Positions 21,208 to 32,400 of a DNA stretch of 64,000 nucleotides are shown here, one piece after another. The DNA is from Tritrichomonas musculus (Eukaryota; Parabasalia; Tritrichomonadida; Tritrichomonadidae), in contig JAPFFF010000015.1 of the NCBI GenBank assembly GCA_039105265.1, forward strand, positions 3,515,228 to 3,579,227, given 5' to 3'. A program made the position numbers and the translations under genes. Every line of letters begins with the position of its first letter. Position 1 is the first letter of the stretch. The notes under the pieces were generated by a model. It worked only from the letters and a program-made list of their open reading frames with translations. It ran no database searches and was not told the DNA's origin.

Positions 21208-22134
21208 CAGTGTTTTTAAATACGTTACGAAATTGAATGAAAATGAATGTGGATCAATTGAATGAAATTTCATTTTGCTTTTTGTATTCAAAATTGAATG
21301 AAAATACCTCTATTATGAAATAAACATATAGGCGGACTCGAACTTGATTTCCTAAAAAGTCGAGATAAAATTTTCAATTCCAAAAGTTACAACTTAAAAT
21401 CTATATTTAAAAAAGTTATTTCCAAATTTGTTGGTGTAAAATGTCATTTTAATTTTTTATTTCCAAAAATTTAAGACCAAATTCCAATTGAAATATTTTT
21501 AAATCTGAAAATCTTTGAGTAAAAAGACATTAAAATGTCCCAATCTCTAAAATTTTTTGAACAAAAAATTTTTAATAGATTTTAAAATCTCAAACTTAGA
21601 TTTTAATTTAGCATTAAAAAAGTTCAAATTCCCGAAGTCACAATTTAATTTCTCCTAAATAGAACCTTAATGTCCAAAAGCTATATCCCAAAAAGTCTCA
21701 TAAAAATCCTCATGCCTAGGATTTTTTCTCTCAATATGCTTTTTAAAATAGATCAAATATCCTGAGTTTTATGCTCAAATATGCTTTTTTTAAATGAAAG
21801 TATTATTTTGTTCATAAGAATAATCAAATGAATAAAAAAAAAAATAGTTCAATTTATAACTTGTATAAAAAATTAAATTGAATTGAAAATTATCTTATGA
21901 GAACTTTTTGATGGAAAAATGAACTATCAAAAGTAAACTCAATTTGGAAATTTTCACGTCCGATAGGATTTTTTTTCGATATATCTCAATTAAAAAAATA
22001 TTACAAAATTTATTTTATTATAAATATAATTTATGTAATAAAATATATAACTAATAAATCAAAAATAAAATATATAAATGTTTATTATCCTTTTAAATTG
22101 AATGAAACGTTTATAAAGAAATGTAAGTAGTTAT

Positions 22135-22320
22135 ATATTTGCCACGATTTTTGCACTTCGTTCAAAAACCGCGTCAAATATTTCCCATCCGCGACCCCAG
22201 CCCCGCTATGCCAGGTATGATCCCCCACTCCCATTAATGATCTTCCACTGGGCTTGTTCTCAGGATTCCTCTCAACGCTCTGCTAGGAAGGAGGTCCCGT
22301 ATCGTTAATATCAAAAAAGC
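22135..22320. repeat. G/C-rich block, candidate left terminal region of the giant element
   Basis: From about 22,140 the base composition changes abruptly from A/T-rich to G/C-rich (catccgcgaccccagccccg and on through gctaggaaggaggtcccg). It contains no gene and no RNA fold that I recognise. Its place between host spacer and the first element gene makes it a candidate terminal repeat or end-proximal control region. Without the right end this remains inference. Confidence 0.4.
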
Positions 22321-22351
22321 TATAGAAAAAGTTGTTAATTGTGTGGTTTAC

Positions 22352-22882
22352 TTAAAGGCATTCTTTCCAATCGTTTGCATGGCATTCAATTGGATAGTAT
22401 ATCCATCTTGTGTAAAATCCTATTCTAATAAATAAATGCTCTGCATATGAATCTAAAAATTGGTTCATTCCTCTTTGAGGATCCATTAGGGTCCAATCAA
22501 TTGTGGCATTTGGGAAAAATTGAAAGAATCTGGTAGAAATGCTCGTAAAAAGATTTTCATCGAAATTGAATTTACATTTGACTATATCAAGGGTTGTTTC
22601 AAACAATTTTTGTCGAATTTCTATGCATTTGTGAAGTTCACGATAATAATTTCTGACAAATGCTTGCTTTGGGCCAATATTGAATGGTGAATCTTGTGCA
22701 GTAACAATTTTACATAAACTCTGGTACATATAGTCATCTTCATTTAAATCTAAATCTTCTGGGTGTTTATCGATAAGATCTGATAGGTTCTCTATTGGAT
22801 AGTTCTCTGTAGGCTCTACGTTGCACTCGGAGATGGCGAACATAAGTAAAAATGATGTGATGAGGTGAGCACGAAAAATCAT
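22352..22882 (-). CDS. Small secreted protein of the giant element, unknown function
   Basis: A 176-residue protein from an ATG at 22880-22882. It has an N-terminal hydrophobic stretch (LITSFLLMFAISEC) typical of a signal peptide, then an acidic, helix-rich domain with four cysteines (Cys57, 90, 102 and one near 167). There is no further membrane segment, so it is probably exported or placed in a secretory compartment. It is transcribed divergently from the coiled-coil gene at 23032, and both share the G/C-rich promoter between them. I do not recognise the family. Its location at the extreme left end and its promoter class link it to the right-arm accessory genes rather than to the virion genes. 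Confidence 0.75.
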   Translation of the reverse strand: MIFRAHLITSFLLMFAISECNVEPTENYPIENLSDLIDKHPEDLDLNEDDYMYQSLCKIVTAQDSPFNIGPKQAFVRNYYRELHKCIEIRQKLFETTLDIVKCKFNFDENLFTSISTRFFQFFPNATIDWTLMDPQRGMNQFLDSYAEHLFIRIGFYTRWIYYPIECHANDWKECL

Positions 22883-23031
22883 ATTTTTTTATTTGGGTCC
22901 CTCATGGGGTGCCCTAGGTGTTGCAGGGATGGAGACCGTTTTGTTGCAGGGGTGCCCTCTAAGTTTTGGGGTGGAGACCGTTTACCAAAAATCTAATTTT
23001 TTCGCGAGAGGTCATCACATCACTTTTTTTC
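22883..23031. promoter_or_regulatory. G/C-rich bidirectional promoter with duplicated GGAGACCGTTT
   Basis: Two copies of GGAGACCGTTT lie at 22931 and 22973, each with a linked ggggtgccct-type word, so a unit of about 42 bp is tandemly duplicated. On the + side atcacatcactttttttcATG contains an initiator match (TCACTTTT) just before the start at 23032. It serves the 22352-22882 (-) and 23032-23442 (+) genes. The Myb-type ACCGTT core links it to the right-arm promoters. Confidence 0.65.
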
Positions 23032-23442
23032 ATGTACAGCAGGAAGCAAGATAAGCAAAGTCTTAAGGTGTTCAGAAAGACAGTACGCAGCTTTATTTAT
23101 GATACAACAAGGTTATTGGAATTAGCTGATTCATTAAACGACGACATGAAAACAATCGAAAAACTGGAATCAGAAAATCGAAGGCTCACCGAACAAAACG
23201 GCTATATAAATTCTGAAATTGGGAAAAATTCAATGTCCGATCCAAGATGGGAAATGATTGTTGAAAATGAGCTTAAAATTGATAAAAATCAAGATAAATT
23301 GGACGATTTGAAAAAAGAAGAAGAAAAAAAGAAAGTCCAATTGGAAACAAAAGCACAAGTATTGAATCAATTTGTCGATGAGTTACGAGATTGCTTCGTT
23401 GACCCACTAAATTTGGGGGAACCAGAATATTCAGATGAATAA
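23032..23442 (+). CDS. Short coiled-coil protein
   Basis: 136 residues from the ATG at 23032; the longer frame needs a TTG start inside the promoter. It is highly charged and predicted to be nearly all coiled coil (TIEKLESENRRLTEQNGYIN, then KIDKNQDKLDDLKKEEEKKK). It has no signal peptide or recognised domain. It resembles in size and style the many short coiled-coil genes of the right arm and shares their promoter type. A 40-bp rearranged piece of this gene also occurs in host DNA at 20539-20578. The start of the 3,811-codon gene follows 49 bp after its stop. Confidence 0.75.
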   Translation: MYSRKQDKQSLKVFRKTVRSFIYDTTRLLELADSLNDDMKTIEKLESENRRLTEQNGYINSEIGKNSMSDPRWEMIVENELKIDKNQDKLDDLKKEEEKKKVQLETKAQVLNQFVDELRDCFVDPLNLGEPEYSDE

Positions 23443-23491
23443 ACCACTTAATTTTAACTATTTGTTGTTTTATGTTTATTTTTATTGAAAA

Positions 23492-26400
23492 ATGACTGAA
23501 AATCAACAACCATTAACGCAAGATCAAAAAATAGATTTAGCATTAGCGAATTTACGTGAAAAGGGTTGGCATCTTTGGAGAAATACTATAGCATTTCCGA
23601 ATGCTGCATATGTAGAAATGGCTGAATTCTTTTATTCAAATTGTATTGAATTATTAAATTTTGGTGTGGAAAATGGCAATGCAATACCTGATTTATCTTT
23701 ATTGTTTGATTATTACATGAATTTTCCTGAACAAATGCAGTTTATAGGATTAGACGTGATTCATTATTTAAGATTCGTTGTAGACGTTTTATTTGCTCAA
23801 ACAGTTAGAGATAATTATTTTCCAGGATACGATATTCAAAAAATACATAATCAATTCATTGATTTCAAAAATAATAATGGACCGAATTTAATGATTTGTA
23901 AAAGTGATTTTGCAAGAGGAAGAGTGACTGCACTTCAAAATTATTGGAAAGAGATAGATTGGAAATATTATAGCATATATCAATTAAACTATGATTTCGT
24001 TGGAATTACAGAATTTGAGGCTGCATTTTGGTGGAAATTATTGCAAAGAATTTATCATAATAACGAATATTATCAGCAAACTTTTATTGAAATCAGACAA
24101 AAATTCTATGATAAATCATTGGATGAGAAAGTTTTTGATAACGATGAGGTCAAAATGGGAAATTATCGTTTTTTCCTAAATTCTGACATCTATGTTGATA
24201 TGCATCAAATAAATTGGACGGTTTTGCAACAATTACGCAATCCCAATTTTAAATTATATCAGGACGTAGAAAAAATAAAACAATATTTATTGAGAACAAT
24301 TCCAGGAACCAATGATGAATTATTAACACCTGATGATTTTGATATAAGGGTTGAAGATTATTATAACGATTTTGTTTCTGGTGGAATAGAAAGTGTTATT
24401 ATAGAATTAGATGAATTAATCGATTGTTTCGAACGATTGGGAAAAGAGAATTATCAAAATATTCCAACATTTTTCACAATTGTTTGTATTCGACTTGCTC
24501 TGAATGGAATAAAATGGTTGGATTTCCAAAAAGCAAAACCCGATCTATTAAATTTTATTAAATGGTGCGAAGAGAATAAAATTCAAGATATGGATAATAT
24601 TAGAAATATTGAGGATGTCAGTAAAAATTTGGTAAAGTTTGCTCAAGATAAGACGAAAAGTTTATCTAGTTGGATAATTGAACAAAAAACCAGAGATGAA
24701 TATATTCGAAAATTAAAAGCCGCTAAAGCTAAGAAAGAATTATGCACTAGATACCAATCATTTATCGATGAAGCAGATACGACACATCCTGTGAGTATTG
24801 CAGCATGTGGGTTGAAAATTGAACAACGTTATTCAGAAATCTCAAAAGCACAACCATTGTTAGATCCAGTGGATATTTATAATAATATATTAATGGAAAA
24901 AGATAAAGAATTGTTGGCTATCAACAAAGACAAAGCGAATGAATTAAAGGAACAGGCTGAATATGATGAGTCATATTGGAAAGATGAAATTTGGAGATAC
25001 TCTCTTCCTGTTTATTTTGCATCAGATGATGGTGCAGTAGATAAGGATAAAAATGAAATACCATTAACATTGGTAGGAGCAAATCAATTTGCAAATACAA
25101 TTGCAAAGGAATACCCAATGAATCCAGGAGACGCGAAACAATTTTTGAATGATATGGTTGATCCAAATAATTTTGATCAGATGGAAAAATATTGGACAGC
25201 ATTCAATGCAATGATATACACAAATCTGCAATTTTTGATGAATGCACAGGAGTGGAATTCAGAGGAATTTTTCAATTATTGGTATCCATTGGCCAAATCA
25301 TTCCAAAACAAAGTTAGAGAATATCAAAAAAGTATCGATCAACAATATCAAAAAGCAGATGATTCAGTAAGAATAAAAGCAAAAGAAGAGATGACTCATC
25401 AATTACTAAAAGAACAATATGAACAATATAAGAAAGATTTAGATGCATTCTTGAAACAAAATCCAGAACGAGAGGGTCAAGTTTATCGTATTTATTATGA
25501 TAAGAAGATTCAAGAAAAATTACTTGCTGCAAAAGAAGCAGAACAAGCGAATGAAGAGGATGAAAACATGGATCAACCATTTGAAGTTCCAGGATTGACA
25601 GATGACCAAGTATTAGATAATTATATAAATCAATTAAGTCCTGATCCAACAAAAAGAGGATTATCAGATAAAGAAATGTTAAATGAAGTGAGGGAACCGA
25701 ATATTGCAAACTATGGAAATAATTGGTTGGCAAAAATATTACAACAAATTGAAGGGTTACCATGTATTCGTTTGAAAGAATGGATCGATATTCAAGGAGA
25801 TATGGAAGAAATGAGAACAAAAAATTATGCATCATCGAATGAATTGTCTCAGGATATGGAAAATAGACGAATTGCAAATACAAAAACATTGATTGGATGG
25901 ATTGGAGGCCAATATCTCAAATTTGACAGAAATGAAAATGGTGAAAATATTATCACAAAATTATCAATGGTTGGATGTTCGAATGGATGGACATGGACCG
26001 ATTTTGTTCATTTATGTAAATTGTATAAGAGATCAATTGATCAATTTCGTCAAGAGATAAGCGGAATTTATCAGAAATTATATGAATCAGCGGGATTGAA
26101 GATCGGTGAAGACGAATTTATTGATCAAGTTTTTGATGAAATGGAAAACCTTTGGACGACAAGACAACAAATAAAATTTAAGGATCAAATTTTAGAGGAA
26201 TGGAAAGAAAGATATGCAAATCAAATTTATTTGAATGATTTTCAAAGAATTCAGAGTCGACTAATATCAAGTGCAAAACAAATTTTTAAAGATTTCAATT
26301 TAAGTGATAAAATAATAACCGGATATGTTCTTCAATTTTTCCCTGATGATAAGACAACGAATTGGCAGCCAAAAGAGACAACTGCTCATAATAATTTATT

Positions 26401-29400
26401 AGCCAAAAGAGAAGAATTAGAACGAGTAAAACAAATAAGAAATGGAATGATTGAGACAATAATTGAGCGAAAGAAAAAAGAAAATGAAGCATTAAATATA
26501 ACAAATTATAATGAAAAAAGTGACCGTGATAAATTCCAACAATTATATATCAATGGTGATCGAATTATACAAGATAGTTTGACTGAAGACTTAAATCAAA
26601 TAATGGAAAGTTCACAAACAAGTCTTGACAATGCTGTCAGAAAAAATATACAAAAGAAGGTGAAAGAAATTTATGATAGTCATGGATTTTCAGTAGATAA
26701 AGATACAATCAAAAGTGAAGCAAATGCAATTTTTACAGCAAATAATTTTGATCATGATTTGAATAAATTAAATATTCGATTAGCATCATCAAAAAATTCA
26801 ATTGGTTTGGCATTTGAAGAAATTATTCGTACAAAAATTGCTCCAGATATTGATGTTATAAACGCAATCGCTAAATATGTATCAGGTGTTAATTCATATG
26901 ATAAAAATGGTGAAATTCAAAAATATTATCAAACACATTTTTCAAATGAAAAGGAAGCAATAGAATTTATTAATAATGAAGCGAAAAAATGGCATACAAG
27001 AGAAGAAGAAGCAATAGAAAAAGAAAATGCAAGAATAATTCAAACAATAAACCAAAAATATAGAGAAGCACAAAGGAAATTCGATGATAAGGATGTTAAA
27101 AATGTGCTTGGTTTATTTACGAGCCAGGATTCAATAGATGCAAAAGAAAATGCATACAATCAATGGATAATCGATTGGGATAGTGCACAAAAAATAATCG
27201 ATAAAAGAACGATAGAAATCAGGAAAACAATTGAAGAACGAATGAAAATTACAGGTGAAAGATTTAATGATAATGAAGTGAATAATGAGATCTACTTGTC
27301 ACATATTTATAACAATAAAAAGCAAAATGAAGTTTTAAATGATTTAACAAAACGATTAGAAAAAGAACAAAAAATGGTAGAAGATACAAGAAAAAATATT
27401 GAATTAGAGACTTTGAAAATTCAATTGAAAGATGCATATGGAAAAGAATTTAATGAAAATCTATGGAATACAATATTACTAGATCAAACAACTCCGAATA
27501 TCAATGAAAAAATAAAACAAATGATAACTGACAAAAATCATCAGAAAGGAGAAGATGAGAAAAATTTAACAAATTTATTGACCGAATGTTTCAGTGATGC
27601 TTTCAGTGATTATGCATCAGGGTATACAAAATTTACTCCAAATGCTATTGAATCGATAATGATAGCTAATCCAGAATGTAACACTATATCAAAATTAGTT
27701 ATTTATTTAAATCAACATCGAAAGAACTTCAAATGGACTGGGACAATTTTTAAGAAATGGAATAAATATCAAATTTGGGAAGAAGTTGCTGACAGTAGAA
27801 AATTCTCCGAAGTAGGTGGGAAATTTGATCAATTATGGATTTTAACTGAATCTTATGCTGATATTTTGAAACTTTTTAATTATTCTGTTGCAACATTAGA
27901 ACAACTCAAACATCATCAAAGGAGAGAAGAAAAAGTTAGAGAATATGTTGAAAGTTGGGAAACAATCAAAAGACAAAAAAACCAAACATCATCATTCATG
28001 AGTGAAATAGAGAAATATAGTCAAGGTAAAACTAAAGAAGAAAGAGAAGATTTCGAAATGGAAATAATTGGTCATTGTGAATCAAAAGAGGAGATATCAT
28101 CATACATGAAAGCAAGAGGTTCTTATATTGCACTAGGAAAAAATATGGATAATTATGCAGATCGTTTGAAATTTGAAGACTATTATAGAAATTTTTCAAA
28201 AGAACCAGATATGGTTTTAAAAATAGAATCAATGGTAGGCAATGTTCCGATTGAAAATGTTCCTCAAATAACTGCTTTAGAAGGTCAATTAATGAATACT
28301 TATCCAAAGAAATTTTCACATAAAGTATTCAATTCAACAAAAGAGTCATGGTTTAAAAATAATGGAAAAGCTTATTTATTATATCTTCAATATGAACAAA
28401 AATATCAAGAGTATCTTCGATTTTTTCAAAAGAGACAAAATTATGACACTTTTCTAGATTTCTCAATTCATAATGGTGGAGATTTTACAACTTTAGGTAC
28501 ATATATAACAAAAGAAGTTAATGAATTAACAGATGCAGAAAAAAGAATTCAAACCTCAATATCAGTTTTAAATAAAATTAATGAACTCAATGAATTGTTA
28601 CCAAAAGAAAATCAATATTCAGTTCAAACAGTTGCAGTCGCATATAGAAATGAAACAATTCCAGAAATAGATTCAAAACTTCAAAATTTAATCAATGAAC
28701 AAGAATCTTATCGAAATACAAATGAAAATTTAGATGAAGCAATCATTCGTTGGAGGGCTTTATTCCCTGAAGATTTAAAAAGTTCAACAGATTGGAGAAC
28801 AGAATTCGGATCAAATGGAGCTGCAATCAATGCTATTAACAAATTAAGTCATATTTATGAATTTTGGTATAGAACTCATCCATATGAAGGAGTAAATTTA
28901 TGGAAATATATTCATGAAAACGCACAGGATTCAATCAATACAGCTCAAGAAAAATTGCAAAAATATTATGATGAAAACAAATATAAATATAACACATGGG
29001 ACGGAAACAATTTATTGAAAAAATATGTTCAACAATATTATCAAGGTTTTGGGAGATCAATTGCAGAAGCCGCAGGATTTTTATTTGGTAAATTTGATGG
29101 AAATTTAGAAGATTGTTTGAAATTCTTTGAAGGATATGAGAAAAATTTGAAAATCAATCAGAGTTTTTCAAAGAAAGGAAATAAAAAATTCAATGACATC
29201 GGACATTTCTTCAATGAATATATGAGTAAAAATACAAAAGAAAATAAATATACATTTCTGAATCAATTCAAAACAGATTACAAAAATTATAAGAAAACAA
29301 GAGAATCATGGAGAACAAATAAAGATTATATCAAAAGTCAAGATATTCTTCCAAAATTAAAGCCAGAATTTATTTCAACGATTACTCAAGTCGATATGTC

Positions 29401-32400
29401 ATGGAATGAAGATGAAATGTATTCAAAATATTTAATTCCAATTGCTCAATTATATTACAAACAATTACATAAAGGTCAAGATTTTGATATATCCAATTAT
29501 GCCAAAGATAAGGTTTGTTTCAATGCTATTGTTGAAAAATGTGACAAAAAACAAAAAGATTTAGATACTTGGGATAAGTCAAATATTGAAGCAACTTATA
29601 TTTCATATCAAAATTCTCAACAAATTGAATCAAAATTAACTTGGGAACAATTCAAAGATAAATATCAAACACCTGAAAAAGCCCAAATTGCAATCGATAT
29701 TGATAAATATAGAAAATTAATAAAAGAAAAATTAGACATTACTGATGAAGATTTACCTGGTCAAACACGTTTTAAAGGTTATCATGAAACAGAAATTGGA
29801 AGTCAAAAAAGATTAGATTGGTTAAGAAGATATTATACAAATTTAACAGAAAAATTTAATGAATCATGGAAATCTGGAACAATGCTAACAATATATAATA
29901 ATTTCCGAGAAAAATATTCAGATGATCCAGATTATTCAACAATAGAAAAGACTGCATCAAAATATGGTTTTGATTATTTGACAGGAAAAACTGATCTGAA
30001 TTATCGTTATCATTTAGCACTTTACAAAGAAAAATTCAATGAAGAATATAAACCATCGATAGCACCAGAAAAAAATGAAGAAAAAGAAGTGATCATAGAA
30101 GATATCAAAAAGAAAATTCAAAGTGTGGATCAATATAATAATCTGAATTTTCTCTTAGTCTTACAAAAATATAATTCGTCTGCAGAACATCAACTTGAGG
30201 TAGTAGATATTGTCAAAAATTTTGGAAAGGATTATTCAAATGCAATTATTTGGTTAGAATGTGAAAAATTAAAGAATGATATTATTGCCTTACAACCAGA
30301 CACCGCAGAAAAAGTTCGTGCAATAACAAATTCAATTACTGGAAAACAAGAATTACAAACATTATATAGAGATGCTACAAAAGATGCAGCTGCTTTTCAA
30401 TCAACTGAGTTTCATCAATTATTAAGTAAATATAACGAATATAGAAATGAACATAATTCCGTTGATGACATTCAAAGAAAATTTTCAACAAAAGATTATA
30501 TTAAATGTGTAAATTTAATGAAATGTGACATTTTAGAAAAAATATTAGTTACGAATTATAAATACACTAAGGAAAATTTGAAAAATGTCAAAGAATCAGA
30601 TGCTGGATTAAGATTAGATCATTTACAGAAAATTGAAATGGATTTAAAGAAAAAAATTGAGGAATTTGAAAGTGATCCTGGGGTTGTAAAATTTTGGGAT
30701 ATTTATCGACTTGCAGAAGATGCTGAATATAGAGATAAAAGAAATCTATTGGTAGCTAAAAAATATGATCTCGATCTTGCTTTTAATGAAGTCTATTCAA
30801 AAGCTTGGAACGCATTATCTGCAGATGAAGGAATAATCAATGGAAATTCAATAAAAGAGAAAAATCAAAATTATTATATTTTAATCGATTCTTGGCTCAA
30901 GAAAAAAGATATCTTCGACAAAGATCCATTAATTCAAGAATATCTTAATATGCCGCAAAATAAAGTTACTATTACTGGATTATTGAAAAGATACAAATCA
31001 AATACAAATCCAGAAGAAGTCAGAATTGATGCGAGATGTTATGTCTTAAATGAAATGAATAAAGTTGTATATGAAAAATATTTAAAAGAAACAAATGAAA
31101 AAGACGATAAGTATTTGACCATAACTGATCAGAAAGAATTGGCAGAATATTTCAGAAAGAAACAAGAACAACATAATAAGGACCAAATTGATTGGAAAAA
31201 ACTTGATCCTCTTCGATTAGAATGGAATAAAATTCATACCGGAGACGATAAAAAATTCTTAAAAGATTGGCAAGCTGTCTATAAGTATTGGAATGGACAA
31301 CTACAACAAGCAACAGTCGAATTGAAACTAGAAAAAGATAAACATAATTGGCAAAAAGAATTTCAAGAACCGTTTATTCCACCAGACAAGATGTCAGCAA
31401 ATGATGTTCTGAAAAAAATTCAAGATTATTGGAAAATCTATTCTCGTTTTTATCAGAATTATTCAAATTTCATTTCTAACTGGAAAGAATACACTTCGAG
31501 ATATCCAACAGAGAAATTAACAATGGATAAGATTATTGACACATACAAATCTGATGTCGTCACAGCAAATAATTTCTTAAAATATGGAATATTGAAAAGT
31601 AAATATAAGAGTGTTTACAAAAAAGATTATGCAATAAAAAATGATTATCCAACTCCAGAAGATATTGATGCATTAGAGACTGAAATCGCAACATATAGCA
31701 AACGACAAGAGGAATCCAAAACAGATACAGAATTAATGGATGCTTTTCGAGAAATGGAAAGTAAATATGATGATAATCAGGAAACATTAAGAGAGTTGTT
31801 GGAAAAGAATAAATTTGATCCGAAGACAACAAAATTCAAATTAAAGATAAAGAATAAGATCAAAGACTTTGAGACTGATTACAAAATCATTTATACTTTA
31901 AATCAAGTAGAAGAATTTGGGTCTACCCCAGAAAGTCGTTATAATTATCTTGACAAAGAATACAAAAGAATTCAAAATGAATATTCAAAATTAGAAGCAA
32001 TGCCCAAAATAAAAGAATATTTAGATTATTATAATGATGATCTTGGAGAAGGAAAAAGTTTGAAAGATTTGTTTTCTGAAGAAACGAATGGTCATAATGC
32101 ATACAAAACTTATTATCATATCTTGATTACAGTTCATAATAAATTGAATCCAAATAAAGCAAAAGATACAACAAAAGAACCAGAAAGTTATAAACGAGCT
32201 TGTGATGATTTGAAACTTGAAATTGAAAACATTCGTGAAGCAATCAAGAAATTTGGAGGAAATGCAGTATGGAAGAAATTAACAAATTCAGAGAAAGATG
32301 AATTAGTTGCTGAATACAAAAATACATCCTATGGTCATGTTCGAATGGCAATGAAGACAGAAATTGAAGAGTATAATAAAAAGAACGATCATGAATTCAA

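Larger units (their letters stand above)
20131..22100. other. Intergenic host DNA left of the large element
   Basis: No gene is supported. It contains a T tract near 20469-20488, a rearranged scrap of the element gene at 20539-20578, the TA-flanked inverted-repeat element at 20581-21207, and A/T-rich filler. Around 21330-21720 many short similar words (aaaagtc, tccaaaa, aaatctaa) suggest old decayed repeat DNA. Confidence 0.5.

Noticed and set aside
22135-22320. rRNA or other structural RNA gene
   Set aside because: G/C-rich, but I could not match it to 5S, SRP, U-snRNA or RNase P landmarks and no internal Pol III boxes were seen.
22352-23442. Treating this divergent pair as host genes
   Set aside because: Promoter type and the coiled-coil protein style match the right arm of the element, so they were assigned to it.
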